Virus record (IMG/VR): IMGVR_UViG_3300006947_000106
Span: 1 to 21,150 of that record
Direction: 5' to 3' (one strand)
Source: a virus
Length of the DNA stretch: 21,150 nt
Both the position numbers and the translations under genes were made by a program. Under the pieces are notes generated by a model. It searched no databases. It was not told the DNA's origin and saw nothing but the letters and a program-made list of their open reading frames with translations. This document shows, piece after piece, positions 1-6,322 of this stretch (within the stretch, counting starts at the first letter, position 1; the number at the start of each line of letters is the position of its first letter).

Positions 1-1
1 G

Positions 2-541
2 ACTGAAGGTCGTCGAGTTGTTAAGATATATCGGGAAGCCAATGCCAATATAGATAAGCTATGGAGAACATGTCAGGCAATGCTAGTTGATATGTCTCGT
101 GGTAACTACGGTACCTTTGGCCCAAGAGGTATAGTTAAGTACGGGTCGGACGAAGGTAATGCATGGACACTACTGCCGTCAGGGCTAAGAATGCGTTATG
201 ACGATCTATCGTGGACACAAGGCACTAAAGGTATTGAGTTTGATTACCAGACTAGGCGAAGCCGAACCAGAATCTATGGTGGTAAGGTGGTAGAGAACAT
301 ATGCCAAGCGTACGCAAGGTGTATAATTGGTGATCAGTTAGTAGATATAACCAAGAAGTATCGCGCAGTGCTTACCGTACATGACTCCATTGTATGTTGC
401 GTACCTATCGAAGAGGCTAAAGAAGCACAGGCATACATAGAGATGTGTATGCGTAAAACACCGGACTGGGCAGAAGGGCTACCACTAGACTGCGAGTCTG
501 GGGTAGCTAAAGCATATGGAGATTGTGAACCTGATGAGTAA
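2..541 (+). CDS. Family A DNA polymerase, C-terminal part (5' end outside window)
   Basis: This is the C-terminal palm region of a phage replicative DNA polymerase of the PolA/T7 gp5 family, which extends primers at the phage replication fork. The frame is open from base 2 with no start codon needed, so the gene enters from the left edge; about 179 residues are visible. The recognisable block is YGGKVVENICQAYAR (nt about 281-325), the late palm helix, followed by a strand ending in the motif C signature VHDSIV, with the His-Asp at nt 380-385. That Asp is one of the two metal-binding catalytic residues in the family; the other one (motif A) is upstream of the window. The stop overlaps the next small gene. 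Only this tail is visible, so I cannot say whether a 3'-5' exonuclease domain is present. Confidence 0.9.
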   Translation, partial: TEGRRVVKIYREANANIDKLWRTCQAMLVDMSRGNYGTFGPRGIVKYGSDEGNAWTLLPSGLRMRYDDLSWTQGTKGIEFDYQTRRSRTRIYGGKVVENICQAYARCIIGDQLVDITKKYRAVLTVHDSIVCCVPIEEAKEAQAYIEMCMRKTPDWAEGLPLDCESGVAKAYGDCEPDE

Positions 542-776
542 TGTCATAGATATTAACAAGTTTAGGAAGACTAAGGACGTTGAGACTACCAACGCCTACC
601 TACAAATAATCGTGGGAGAAAAAGACGAAGATATCCTTGTATTTGTAGAGCAAGTAGAGACTGTAGGTAGCACCATGCACAAGGGGCAACTTATACTTGA
701 TGTGGAGATGTTACATAGTCTTATAGAAGGACTATACGAAGCGGCTGAAGCAATAGAAAAGGATCAAACCAAGTGA
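534..776 (+). CDS. Small phage protein of unknown function (80 aa)
   Basis: I do not recognise this protein. It begins MSNVIDINKFRK, a type of opening common among small phage proteins, has a beta-rich middle (YLQIIVG, ILVFVEQV) and ends in an acidic amphipathic helix (LIEGLYEAAEAIEKD). The ATG at 534 overlaps the polymerase stop by 8 nt and is preceded by GGAG at 518-521, a rather long spacing. An in-frame ATG at 516 would add six residues (MEIVNL) and is the alternative start. The stop overlaps the GTG start of the following nuclease by 3 nt, so it is translated as part of the replication operon. A replication-accessory role is only guilt by association. Confidence 0.7.
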   Translation: MSNVIDINKFRKTKDVETTNAYLQIIVGEKDEDILVFVEQVETVGSTMHKGQLILDVEMLHSLIEGLYEAAEAIEKDQTK

Positions 777-1444
777 ATATAAAGCCGTGGTCGTTCTCAA
801 AGATTAAGTCGTTTGAGCAGTGTCCTAAAAAGTTCTACCATCTGAAGGTGACTAAGAGTTACAAGGAACCTGAGACAGAAGCGATGTACTACGGTACAGC
901 GTTTCACTTAGCGGCAGAGGAATATGTTAGAGATGGTACGCCTCTGCCAGAGAAGTTTATGTATGGTAAGGCAGTGCTAGACTCTCTCATAGATAAGAAG
1001 GGGGAGAAGATATGTGAGTTGGAGATGGGACTCACAGAGAACCTAGAGCCATGCGGATTCAGAGATGATAACGTGTGGTGGAGAGGCATAGCGGATTTAG
1101 TTATCCTCGATAGAGAATCTAAGGTAGCATGGGTTATAGATTACAAGACAAGCAAGAACACTAGGTACGCTGACAAGGGGCAGTTGGAGCTTATGGCTCT
1201 GGCAGTATTCAAACACTACCCCGACATAAAAACAGTACGTGGTGGATTAGTGTTCGTAGTGTGTAACGAGTTAGTGAAAGAACAATATGACTATGATGTA
1301 GCACCGAGCCTTTGGGCTAAGTGGCTTGCCGATTATAATCGTATGGAGCAAGCGTACATAAAAGATGTGTGGAATGCTAATCAAAGTGGACTATGCAAAC
1401 GTCACTGCGTAGTAACAGAATGTGTTTACAATGGGAGAAACTAA
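773..1444 (+). CDS. Cas4/RecB-like PD-(D/E)XK nuclease with probable Fe-S cysteines
   Basis: The 223-residue protein has the ordered motifs of the RecB/Cas4 branch of PD-(D/E)XK nucleases: an N-terminal WSFSKIKSFEQCPKKF helix, His45 in GTAFHLAAE, Asp108 in GIADLV, the catalytic pair Asp123/Lys125 in VIDYKTSK and Gln137 in KGQLE. Members cut or resect DNA ends with Mg2+ or Mn2+. Cys17 near the N-terminus and Cys208, Cys212 and Cys217 at the C-terminus match the one-plus-three cysteine layout that holds a 4Fe-4S cluster in Cas4 and AddB. The start is GTG at 773, overlapping the preceding stop (GTGA). The stop overlaps the next ATG (TAATG). With no cas1/cas2 or CRISPR array nearby, a recombination or end-processing role in phage replication is more likely than spacer acquisition. 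The fold call is firm; the cluster is inferred. Confidence 0.9.
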   Translation: MNIKPWSFSKIKSFEQCPKKFYHLKVTKSYKEPETEAMYYGTAFHLAAEEYVRDGTPLPEKFMYGKAVLDSLIDKKGEKICELEMGLTENLEPCGFRDDNVWWRGIADLVILDRESKVAWVIDYKTSKNTRYADKGQLELMALAVFKHYPDIKTVRGGLVFVVCNELVKEQYDYDVAPSLWAKWLADYNRMEQAYIKDVWNANQSGLCKRHCVVTECVYNGRN

Positions 1445-1704
1445 TGCCGTACAAAAATAAAGCAGACCGCAAGAAACAGAAGAACCCTCCTGTTGGGAGT
1501 AAAGCGCACTTCGCCCGTATGGAACGACAACGGGCTAGGCGCAAGATAGACAGAGAAGGCAGAGATGCTAACAATAACGGCAAGGCCGACAAGCGCGAAG
1601 GTAAGGACGTTAGTCATAACGTAGCATTGAGCCGAGGTGGTAGTAACAAAGATGGTGTACGTATAGAAAGTTCTTCTGCTAACAGAAGACGGAACTACTC
1701 ATAG
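1444..1704 (+). CDS. Small basic HNH-like protein (86 aa)
   Basis: This is a very basic 86-residue protein starting at the ATG that overlaps the nuclease stop (TAATG), with GGGAG about 6 nt upstream. The N-terminal half is Lys/Arg-rich (ADRKKQKNPPVGSK, RMERQRARRKIDREGR). It is followed by an Asp/Asn loop DANNNGKADKRE that looks like a degenerate calcium-binding loop. The C-terminal half, DVSHNVALSRGGSN...SSSANRRRN with His58 and Asn80-Arg81, has the spacing of an HNH/treble-clef core (His, LSxGG, Asn, then NR). The usual Cys pairs of a structural zinc are absent and the first catalytic His of a full HNH is not obvious, so it may bind DNA without cutting it. I treat it as an HNH-like phage protein of unproven activity. 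Confidence 0.65.
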   Translation: MPYKNKADRKKQKNPPVGSKAHFARMERQRARRKIDREGRDANNNGKADKREGKDVSHNVALSRGGSNKDGVRIESSSANRRRNYS

Positions 1705-2109
1705 GTCTTGTTTAGCTACTGCGCCTAGGGATAGTATAACGAAAATTAACATGTAAATGATCACGGTTGCCTCTGGAGTATTTGTTTGGAGGCGGCATTC
1801 TACATAGAGTTAACAGTTATTCATAATGATTAATTGGTATCTACTTAATACTTGGTTGGTATGTGTGTGTGTGAGACGTTGCTTAGATGCGTCATAAAAT
1901 AAAGTACGTTGCCTCCGAGGCAGTTAATTCGACGTATAAAATCTAGGAAGTCCAAAGGATATGTCGTATCTACGGATATGGCATACGGTAATATGCAGAC
2001 GTGGCTCTATCTGTGGGCGAAGCAGGGCTTATTTTTAAGAACTTATCCCTGCCCGGGAGCTGCGGGTATAGATACCTACCACCTAATACGTTAACAGGAC
2101 AATAAAAAG
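1705..2109. other. 405-bp gap with hairpins; no well-supported gene
   Basis: This is the longest stretch without a confident gene in the early block. A weak sigma70-like pair, TTGTTT at 1708-1713 and TAGTAT at 1732-1737 with 18-bp spacing, follows the preceding stop directly. Inverted repeats include GCCTC at 1769-1773 with GAGGC at 1789-1793, the 13-nt palindrome TGCCTCCGAGGCA at 1910-1922, GCATA/TATGC at 1981-1996, GCAGGG at 2022-2027 with CCCTGC at 2047-2052, and CCCG/CGGG close after it. The octamer GTTGCCTC occurs twice, about 142 bp apart. The density of short stems in 1760-2070 fits an untranslated structured RNA or regulatory leader ahead of the nuclease-helicase pair. No tRNA arm pattern or complete group I intron core was recognised. 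Confidence 0.5.
1909..2094 (+). CDS. Doubtful small ORF (61 aa) in the structured gap
   Basis: A 61-codon frame opens at TTG 1909, with internal ATGs at 1978 and 1996, and stops at 2094. The C-terminal part (MQTWLYLWAKQGLF, then PCPGAAGIDTYHLIR) has a plausible mix of aromatic and hydrophobic residues, which is why it is listed. Against it: there is no Shine-Dalgarno before the TTG, a stop codon lies two codons upstream of it, and the frame overlaps several GC-rich hairpins that suggest the sequence is constrained as RNA. It could be a small phage gene or the remnant of one. No function can be assigned. Confidence 0.2.
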   Translation: MPPRQLIRRIKSRKSKGYVVSTDMAYGNMQTWLYLWAKQGLFLRTYPCPGAAGIDTYHLIR

Positions 2110-2152
2110 ATGCAGATAGTAGACAACAGGGCGTTATTGTTACGCCTTCGCA
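2110..2152 (+). repeat. 43-bp direct repeat, copy 1 (duplicate of helicase 5' end)
   Basis: This copy is identical over 43 bp to 2607-2649, an offset of 497 bp. The match starts exactly at an ATG (the base before it is G here and T in the other copy) and encodes MQIVDNRALLLRLR before the copies diverge. It contains a stem GGCGT 2130-2134 / ACGCC 2142-2146. In this copy only, ACGCC can pair instead with GGCGT at 2154-2158, giving two mutually exclusive hairpins. Confidence 0.97.
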
Positions 2153-2196
2153 TGGCGTGGACACCCACTTCATGCTGTTTCGCAACGGAGGAATAA
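2110..2196 (+). pseudogene. Truncated duplicate start of the helicase gene (28 codons)
   Basis: The frame starts at the ATG of repeat copy 1, runs through the 14 residues shared with the SNF2-type helicase (MQIVDNRALLLRLR), then diverges into MAWTPTSCCFATEE and stops at TAA 2194-2196, immediately before the ATG of the nuclease at 2197. It cannot make a helicase. It may be the original helicase start, cut off by an insertion. If translated, it would act as a leader peptide coupled to the nuclease, because its stop abuts the nuclease start and the nuclease Shine-Dalgarno GGAGG lies within its last codons. I read it as a fossil of an insertion, possibly now with a regulatory use. Confidence 0.6.
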
Positions 2197-2616
2197 ATGC
2201 GACCCACATACGAGAACGACTTTGACCGTAGTAATGAGGGGTATATAAAAGATTACATTGAGGCTAGTGGAGAGTTTACGTATGAGAAATCCGAACCCTT
2301 TGCTTCCACAGATGGCTTGTTACTCAAAGAGGGTAAACCTGTAGCGGTTATAGAAATCAAAGCTAGGACTAACGCTAGTGATAAGTACCCTACTTATATG
2401 ATAAGTGCTAGTAAGGCTAATAGCATGTTACAGATAAGTTGGAAGGATAAGATTATGCCCTTGCTAGTGGTAAGGTTTACTGACGGAGTATTCGCAGTGG
2501 TGATAAGAAAGGGGTACGAGAAACGTTTAGGGGGTAGGTACGATAGAAACGATAGTTACGATGTAGAACCGTGTGTGTACATACCAATGACGGAGTTTGT
2601 AAAATTATGCAGATAG
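2197..2616 (+). CDS. Small stand-alone PD-(D/E)XK nuclease, possible homing-type endonuclease
   Basis: The 139-residue protein has the core PD-(D/E)XK signature: Asp39 in FASTDGLLL, a strand VAVIEIKART with Glu53 and Lys55, Glu30 upstream as a possible extra acidic residue, and Lys73 in a following helix. There are no other domains, so it is a minimal Mg2+-dependent endonuclease fold of the size seen in phage VRR/Holliday-type nucleases and some free-standing homing endonucleases. It has a strong ribosome-binding site (GGAGG, 5-6 nt before ATG 2197). Its last codons overlap the first 10 nt of the helicase (ATGCAGATAG), and it sits exactly between the two 43-bp repeats. Codon use resembles its neighbours. 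The fold is well supported; mobility is inferred from the flanking duplication. The alternative is a resident replication nuclease. Confidence 0.75.
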   Translation: MRPTYENDFDRSNEGYIKDYIEASGEFTYEKSEPFASTDGLLLKEGKPVAVIEIKARTNASDKYPTYMISASKANSMLQISWKDKIMPLLVVRFTDGVFAVVIRKGYEKRLGGRYDRNDSYDVEPCVYIPMTEFVKLCR

Positions 2617-2649
2617 TAGACAACAGGGCGTTATTGTTACGCCTTCGCA
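2607..2649 (+). repeat. 43-bp direct repeat, copy 2 (active helicase start)
   Basis: This is the second exact copy of 2110-2152. It forms the first 14 codons plus one base of the intact helicase gene, and its first 10 bases also encode the C-terminus and stop of the nuclease. The exact 5' boundary at ATG in both copies independently marks 2607 as the helicase start. A GGAG at 2592-2595 lies 11 nt upstream. Confidence 0.97.
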
Positions 2650-4142
2650 ACCCTAGTCAGGTGACTACGGTAATACCAAAGAGTAAAGAGTTATCGGATA
2701 ACCAAGTGCTAGTTAACTGGGGCATAGAAGAGACTCATGTACTACGCAACTTAAATATTAAGGCACCTTCTCCTATAGAGGGTAAGTATGAATGGACAGG
2801 ACAGTACGCACCGTTCGACCACCAGAAGACTACCGCATCCTTCCTAACACTTAACAGGAAGTCGTTTTGCTTTAACGAGCAGGGTACAGGCAAGACCGCT
2901 AGTGCTATATGGGCATCAGACTACCTTCTTAATGTTGGCAAGATAAACCGCGTGTTGGTCATATGCCCCCTATCTATTATGGATTCCGCATGGCGAGATG
3001 ATTTGTTTAAGTTTGCCATGCACAGGACTGTCGATGTAGCCTATGGTGCGGCAGAGAAGCGTAGGAAGATTATCAACAACGGTGCTGACTACGTAGTAAT
3101 AAATTACGATGGGCTAGCTATCGTCGAGGACACTATCGCTAATGGGGGCTTTGACCTAATAATTGTAGACGAAGCTACGCATTACAAAAACCCACAGACT
3201 ACCCGATGGAAAACTTTAAACAGGTTAATCAAACCGAATACTTGGCTATGGATGATGACAGGTACACCTGCGGCACAGAGTCCGTTGGATGCGTATGGCC
3301 TAGCTAAACTAATAAACCCCAAAAGAGTACCTAACTTCTTTGGTTCTTTCCGCGATCAAGTCATGCGTAAGGTAACTAACTTTAAGTGGGTAGCCAAAGA
3401 AACCGCTACAGAGACAGTCTATAACGCGTTACAGCCTGCCATACGATTTACAAAAGAAGAATGCCTTGACCTACCACCGATGGTATACGTTAAGCGAGAG
3501 GTGGAGTTAACACGTCAACAGAAGAAGTATTACAAAGAACTAAAAGACCGGATGATAATGCAAGCGTCAGGTGAGCAGATAACTGCGGTCAATGCGGCTG
3601 TAAGTATGAACAAGCTACTCCAAATATCTAGTGGCGCAGTGTACACAGACGATGGAGGGGCGTTAGAGTTTGATATTAAGCATAGGTACAAGGTGCTACG
3701 AGAAGTCATAGACGAATCTAGTAAGAAGGTGTTAGTGTTCGTGCCGTTTAAGCACACCATAGACATACTTACTAACAAGCTACGCGAGGATAAAATATCT
3801 ACTGAAGTAATCCGTGGCGATGTTAGCGCACCGAACCGCACGAGAATATTTAAACAGTTCCAAGAACAAGATGATCCAAAGGTGCTGGTAATACAACCTC
3901 AAGCCGCAGCACATGGTGTTACGTTAACAGCAGCTAACACTGTAGTCTGGTGGGGGCCAACAAGTTCCCTTGAAACCTACCTGCAAGCTAACGCTCGTGT
4001 ACATAGGTCAGGCCAAGACCACAAGTGTACCGTTGTTCAGCTACAAGGATCGAACGTAGAAAAGCGCGTTTACTCGCTATTAGACAGTAGAATAGACGTT
4101 CACACAAAGATGATCGACCTTTATAAAGAAATACTTGACTAG
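2607..4142 (+). CDS. SNF2-type superfamily 2 DNA helicase/translocase
   Basis: The 511-residue protein has both RecA-like lobes of an SF2 helicase of the SNF2 type: a Q-like element YAPFDHQKTT, motif I GTGKT at residues 93-97 (ATP binding), motif II DEAT at 188-191, motif III MTGTP ending at 221, a motif V region AAAHGVTLTAANTVVWW and motif VI QANARVHRSGQ at 460-470 with the arginine fingers. Such phage proteins move on double-stranded DNA and are placed in replication or recombination (compare T4 UvsW-like roles). I chose the ATG at 2607 rather than an in-frame ATG at 2571, because the upstream extension would be entirely inside the nuclease gene and the 43-bp repeat begins exactly at 2607. 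The gene overlaps the nuclease stop by 10 nt and is followed by a 49-nt gap. Confidence 0.93.
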   Translation: MQIVDNRALLLRLRNPSQVTTVIPKSKELSDNQVLVNWGIEETHVLRNLNIKAPSPIEGKYEWTGQYAPFDHQKTTASFLTLNRKSFCFNEQGTGKTASAIWASDYLLNVGKINRVLVICPLSIMDSAWRDDLFKFAMHRTVDVAYGAAEKRRKIINNGADYVVINYDGLAIVEDTIANGGFDLIIVDEATHYKNPQTTRWKTLNRLIKPNTWLWMMTGTPAAQSPLDAYGLAKLINPKRVPNFFGSFRDQVMRKVTNFKWVAKETATETVYNALQPAIRFTKEECLDLPPMVYVKREVELTRQQKKYYKELKDRMIMQASGEQITAVNAAVSMNKLLQISSGAVYTDDGGALEFDIKHRYKVLREVIDESSKKVLVFVPFKHTIDILTNKLREDKISTEVIRGDVSAPNRTRIFKQFQEQDDPKVLVIQPQAAAHGVTLTAANTVVWWGPTSSLETYLQANARVHRSGQDHKCTVVQLQGSNVEKRVYSLLDSRIDVHTKMIDLYKEILD

Positions 4143-4191
4143 CGCACAAAGACTCACTAAAGTATACATCTCGTCAACGATTGGAGGAAGT

Positions 4192-4584
4192 ATGAGTAAT
4201 GTAACCCCTGAGAAGCTGACCGAGACTTACTTGAAGATAAAGATAAAGAGAGCGGAACTGACAGCGGAGTTTAAAGATAAGGACTCCGTACTTGCAGAAA
4301 ATCTTGAGAAGATAAAAGAAGCACTACTCAAGTATTGCGAGGAGCAAGGTGTAGAAAGTGTTAAGACATCAGCAGGGCTGTTTTATAGATCAGTTAAGAC
4401 TAGGTACTGGACTAGCGATTGGGAGTCTATGTACAAATTTGTTATGGAGAACGAGGTACCAGAGTTTTTTGACAAGCGTCTTAACCAAGGTAATGTTCGG
4501 CAGTTTTTAGAAGATAACCCCGACCTTGTGCCAAAAGGTCTTAACGTAGATTCAGAATACGCAGTTGCGGTAAGGAAAAAATAA
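4192..4584 (+). CDS. Conserved-looking phage protein with N-terminal coiled coil (130 aa)
   Basis: The start is the ATG at 4192, preceded by GGAGG with 5-6 nt spacing; a longer in-frame start at 4135 lacks this signal and lies inside the helicase gene. Residues 1-50 are a charged helical region (TYLKIKIKRAELTAEFKDKD, then ENLEKIKEALLKYCEEQG). The rest forms an alpha/beta domain with KTSAGLFYRSVKTRYW, FDKRLNQGNVRQFLEDNP and a closing GLNVDSEYAVAVRKK. The helix-plus-beta layout loosely recalls Gam-like nuclease inhibitors and Gp157-like phage proteins, but I see no decisive motif, so no function is assigned. It overlaps the next gene by one base (TAATG) and is therefore coupled to a DNA-binding protein. 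Confidence 0.75.
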   Translation: MSNVTPEKLTETYLKIKIKRAELTAEFKDKDSVLAENLEKIKEALLKYCEEQGVESVKTSAGLFYRSVKTRYWTSDWESMYKFVMENEVPEFFDKRLNQGNVRQFLEDNPDLVPKGLNVDSEYAVAVRKK

Positions 4585-4910
4585 TGGAAAACAAAGAATC
4601 ATTTGTACCTATAGAAGAGATAGCCGACCACTTTTCAGTATCGGTATCGACTATACGCTCGTGGGTACGTAGAAAACACATATCTCCCAACTCCTTTATA
4701 AAAGTAGGCAGTACGTACAGGTTTAAGATTTCTGATGTTACTGACTCGCTGTTGTCTAATGGCGCTAGGGTTGACCCAACAGAAGAAGGTGCTAAAGCTA
4801 CAGTGCGCTCCTTGCAAGAAGAGGCTGAAGACAAGGTAAAAAGTTACATTAGGAGAAAAGAAGCCGCTTCTCCCGCAGAGATGGAAGATTTGTTCGACGA
4901 GGATATGTAG
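4584..4910 (+). CDS. Helix-turn-helix DNA-binding protein, excisionase/MerR-like (108 aa)
   Basis: Residues 8-52 form a winged helix-turn-helix of the excisionase/MerR (HTH_17) kind: VPIEEIADHFSVSVSTIRSWVRRK is the turn with its recognition helix, and SFIKVGSTYRFKISDVTDSL is the wing that follows. The C-terminal half is a charged helix (SLQEEAEDKVKSYIRRKEA) ending in an acidic tail (MEDLFDEDM), suited to protein contact. In the family, such proteins bind short DNA sites as regulators or architectural factors. The ATG overlaps the preceding stop (TAATG). With no integrase in view, a regulator or replication-complex adaptor is more likely than an excisionase. The acidic tail echoes the acidic C-terminus of the SSB gene two positions downstream. 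Confidence 0.75.
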   Translation: MENKESFVPIEEIADHFSVSVSTIRSWVRRKHISPNSFIKVGSTYRFKISDVTDSLLSNGARVDPTEEGAKATVRSLQEEAEDKVKSYIRRKEAASPAEMEDLFDEDM

Positions 4911-4911
4911 T

Positions 4912-5580
4912 GTGCGTCGAATTAGTTTGTACGGTAGGAAGTTTTCTATTGTGGTTGGCAACGAAACAGCTATTATAGAAGAAGACTCTAAGGACATCAT
5001 AGTTGTTAATGCGGCTCCTGTCTCACGATCATACTTTGAGAATGCTTACGACCCTAACAGGTCAGCAGTGCCAACGTGTTGGTCAGCAGATACGCAAAGA
5101 CCTTCTGTAGATGTACCCCAAGAGAAAAAGCAAGCCGCCCGTTGTATGGATTGCCCACAGAATATACGTGGGTCAGGGAGTAACCGTGGACGTGCTTGTA
5201 GGTTTGCCCAACGCCTAGCTGTCGTGTTTGATGGTCAACTAGACGAGGTGTACCAACTACAGTTACCTGCTACATCTATATATGGTAGGGGTAACGGTGG
5301 ACACATGCCGATGCAAGACTATGTTAAGTTCTTGTCTAGCAGAGGTTCTGTAGCAACTCGCATCATTACGCGAGTATATTTTGATGAACAAAGTCCGATC
5401 CCTAAACTTTATTTTAAACCGATACGGTCACTGAATGAAGGCGAGGCAGAAAAGGTTTCAGAGTTAAAGAACCACCCCGATACATTGAAGGCGATAAGCC
5501 TAGATGTGTTTGCGGAACCTAAGTCTCCTTTCTCAGTAGTAGAAGGTTTTGAATTAAACGCAACCAGTAAAGGAACATAG
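4912..5580 (+). CDS. Cys-rich phage protein of unknown function, possible zinc site (222 aa)
   Basis: I do not recognise a named family. The start is GTG at 4912, one base after the preceding stop. Residues 50-100 carry four cysteines in PTCWSAD, ARCMDCPQN and GRACRFAQR (C...CxxC...C), a pattern that could bind one zinc. The second half is beta-rich (RLAVVF, VYQLQLP, TRIITRVYF, PKLYFKPI) and ends with SPFSVVEGFEL. A near match, SPFGVVADGFEL, occurs in the ssDNA-binding protein encoded immediately downstream, suggesting that the two proteins share a C-terminal OB-type element or a common partner. The context between an HTH protein and the SSB fits a replication-complex component. The gene is certain by position and composition; the function is not. 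Confidence 0.75.
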   Translation: MRRISLYGRKFSIVVGNETAIIEEDSKDIIVVNAAPVSRSYFENAYDPNRSAVPTCWSADTQRPSVDVPQEKKQAARCMDCPQNIRGSGSNRGRACRFAQRLAVVFDGQLDEVYQLQLPATSIYGRGNGGHMPMQDYVKFLSSRGSVATRIITRVYFDEQSPIPKLYFKPIRSLNEGEAEKVSELKNHPDTLKAISLDVFAEPKSPFSVVEGFELNATSKGT

Positions 5581-5581
5581 T

Positions 5582-6322
5582 ATGAGTTATATAATTGAAA
5601 ATGTAGAGATACTCTACCCCCGCATCAATCAGCCGTATAAGTTTGACCAGACGGCGGGTGATAACGGTAAGAGCGTACCCTGTACCCCATTTGACGATGG
5701 CGCTAAGTACGAAACCAAGTTCCGTATGGACAAGGATAAAGCCAAGGCTCTTTATGGGCAGATGGACGCGGCTTACCAGAAGGCTAAAGAAAAAGGTTGG
5801 CCTGAGAAGATCGACTTTCCCTTTGAGAAGCAAGAAGACGGCATGTTTGTAGGTAAGGCTGTACTTAAAGCGGCCTACGGTAAAGATGCTACCATCCCCC
5901 CGAAGCAGTTTGACGCTAAGAGTAAGGAGTTACCAGAAGACTTTAAACTTACTACAGGCAGTACGGCTAATGTCGCTGTTACTTTCTATCCCTATAACAT
6001 GCGTGACGCAGGTGTATCTGTTCGCTTACGTGCTGTACAGGTTATTAAGTATCTGCCTTTGGAAGCCGCTTCACCGTTTGGCGTAGTAGCAGATGGGTTT
6101 GAGTTAGAGAGTGACAATCCCTTTGAAACAGTGTCTGCAAATATTTCTTCAGCAGAAGTTAATGCTACTCAAGCTCCAGTAGTATCTGATGACTTGTTTG
6201 GAGATGATACCGCAGAAGAAGCTCCTATAGAGCAACCTAAGAAAACCGCTAAGAAGAAGTCCGTAGCACCAAAAGAAGAAGACAAAGACTTAGCATCCAT
6301 CGTTGATAATTGGGACGGGTAA
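5582..6322 (+). CDS. DUF2815-like ssDNA-binding protein with acidic C-terminus
   Basis: The 246-residue protein resembles the DUF2815 / T7 gp2.5-like group of phage single-strand-binding proteins, which coat ssDNA at the fork and recruit polymerase and primase-helicase. Visible traits are the opening VEILYPRINQPYKF, a basic core with YETKFRMDKDKAKALY, a beta segment TGSTANVAVTFYPYNM followed by GVSVRLRAVQVIKYLP (OB-fold-like strands), the SPFGVVADGFEL block, a Lys-rich linker (KKTAKKKS) and an acidic tail DKDLASIVDNWDG. The acidic tail is typical of SSBs and mediates protein contacts. It starts one base after the upstream stop, with AGGA about 6 nt before the ATG. An 89-nt gap with a perfect palindrome follows. 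Confidence 0.85.
   Translation: MSYIIENVEILYPRINQPYKFDQTAGDNGKSVPCTPFDDGAKYETKFRMDKDKAKALYGQMDAAYQKAKEKGWPEKIDFPFEKQEDGMFVGKAVLKAAYGKDATIPPKQFDAKSKELPEDFKLTTGSTANVAVTFYPYNMRDAGVSVRLRAVQVIKYLPLEAASPFGVVADGFELESDNPFETVSANISSAEVNATQAPVVSDDLFGDDTAEEAPIEQPKKTAKKKSVAPKEEDKDLASIVDNWDG

Noticed and set aside
1705-2109. Group I intron or tRNA gene
   Set aside because: No interrupted gene flanks it (the upstream gene ends normally), and I could not find the P3-P8 core or a T-arm GTTCGA pattern with an acceptor stem.
2571-2606. Upstream start for the helicase
   Set aside because: It would lie wholly inside the nuclease gene; the exact repeat boundary at ATG 2607 supports the shorter start.
4135-4191. 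Upstream start for the 130-residue protein
   Set aside because: The extra residues overlap the helicase end and lack a ribosome-binding site, whereas GGAGG lies correctly before ATG 4192.
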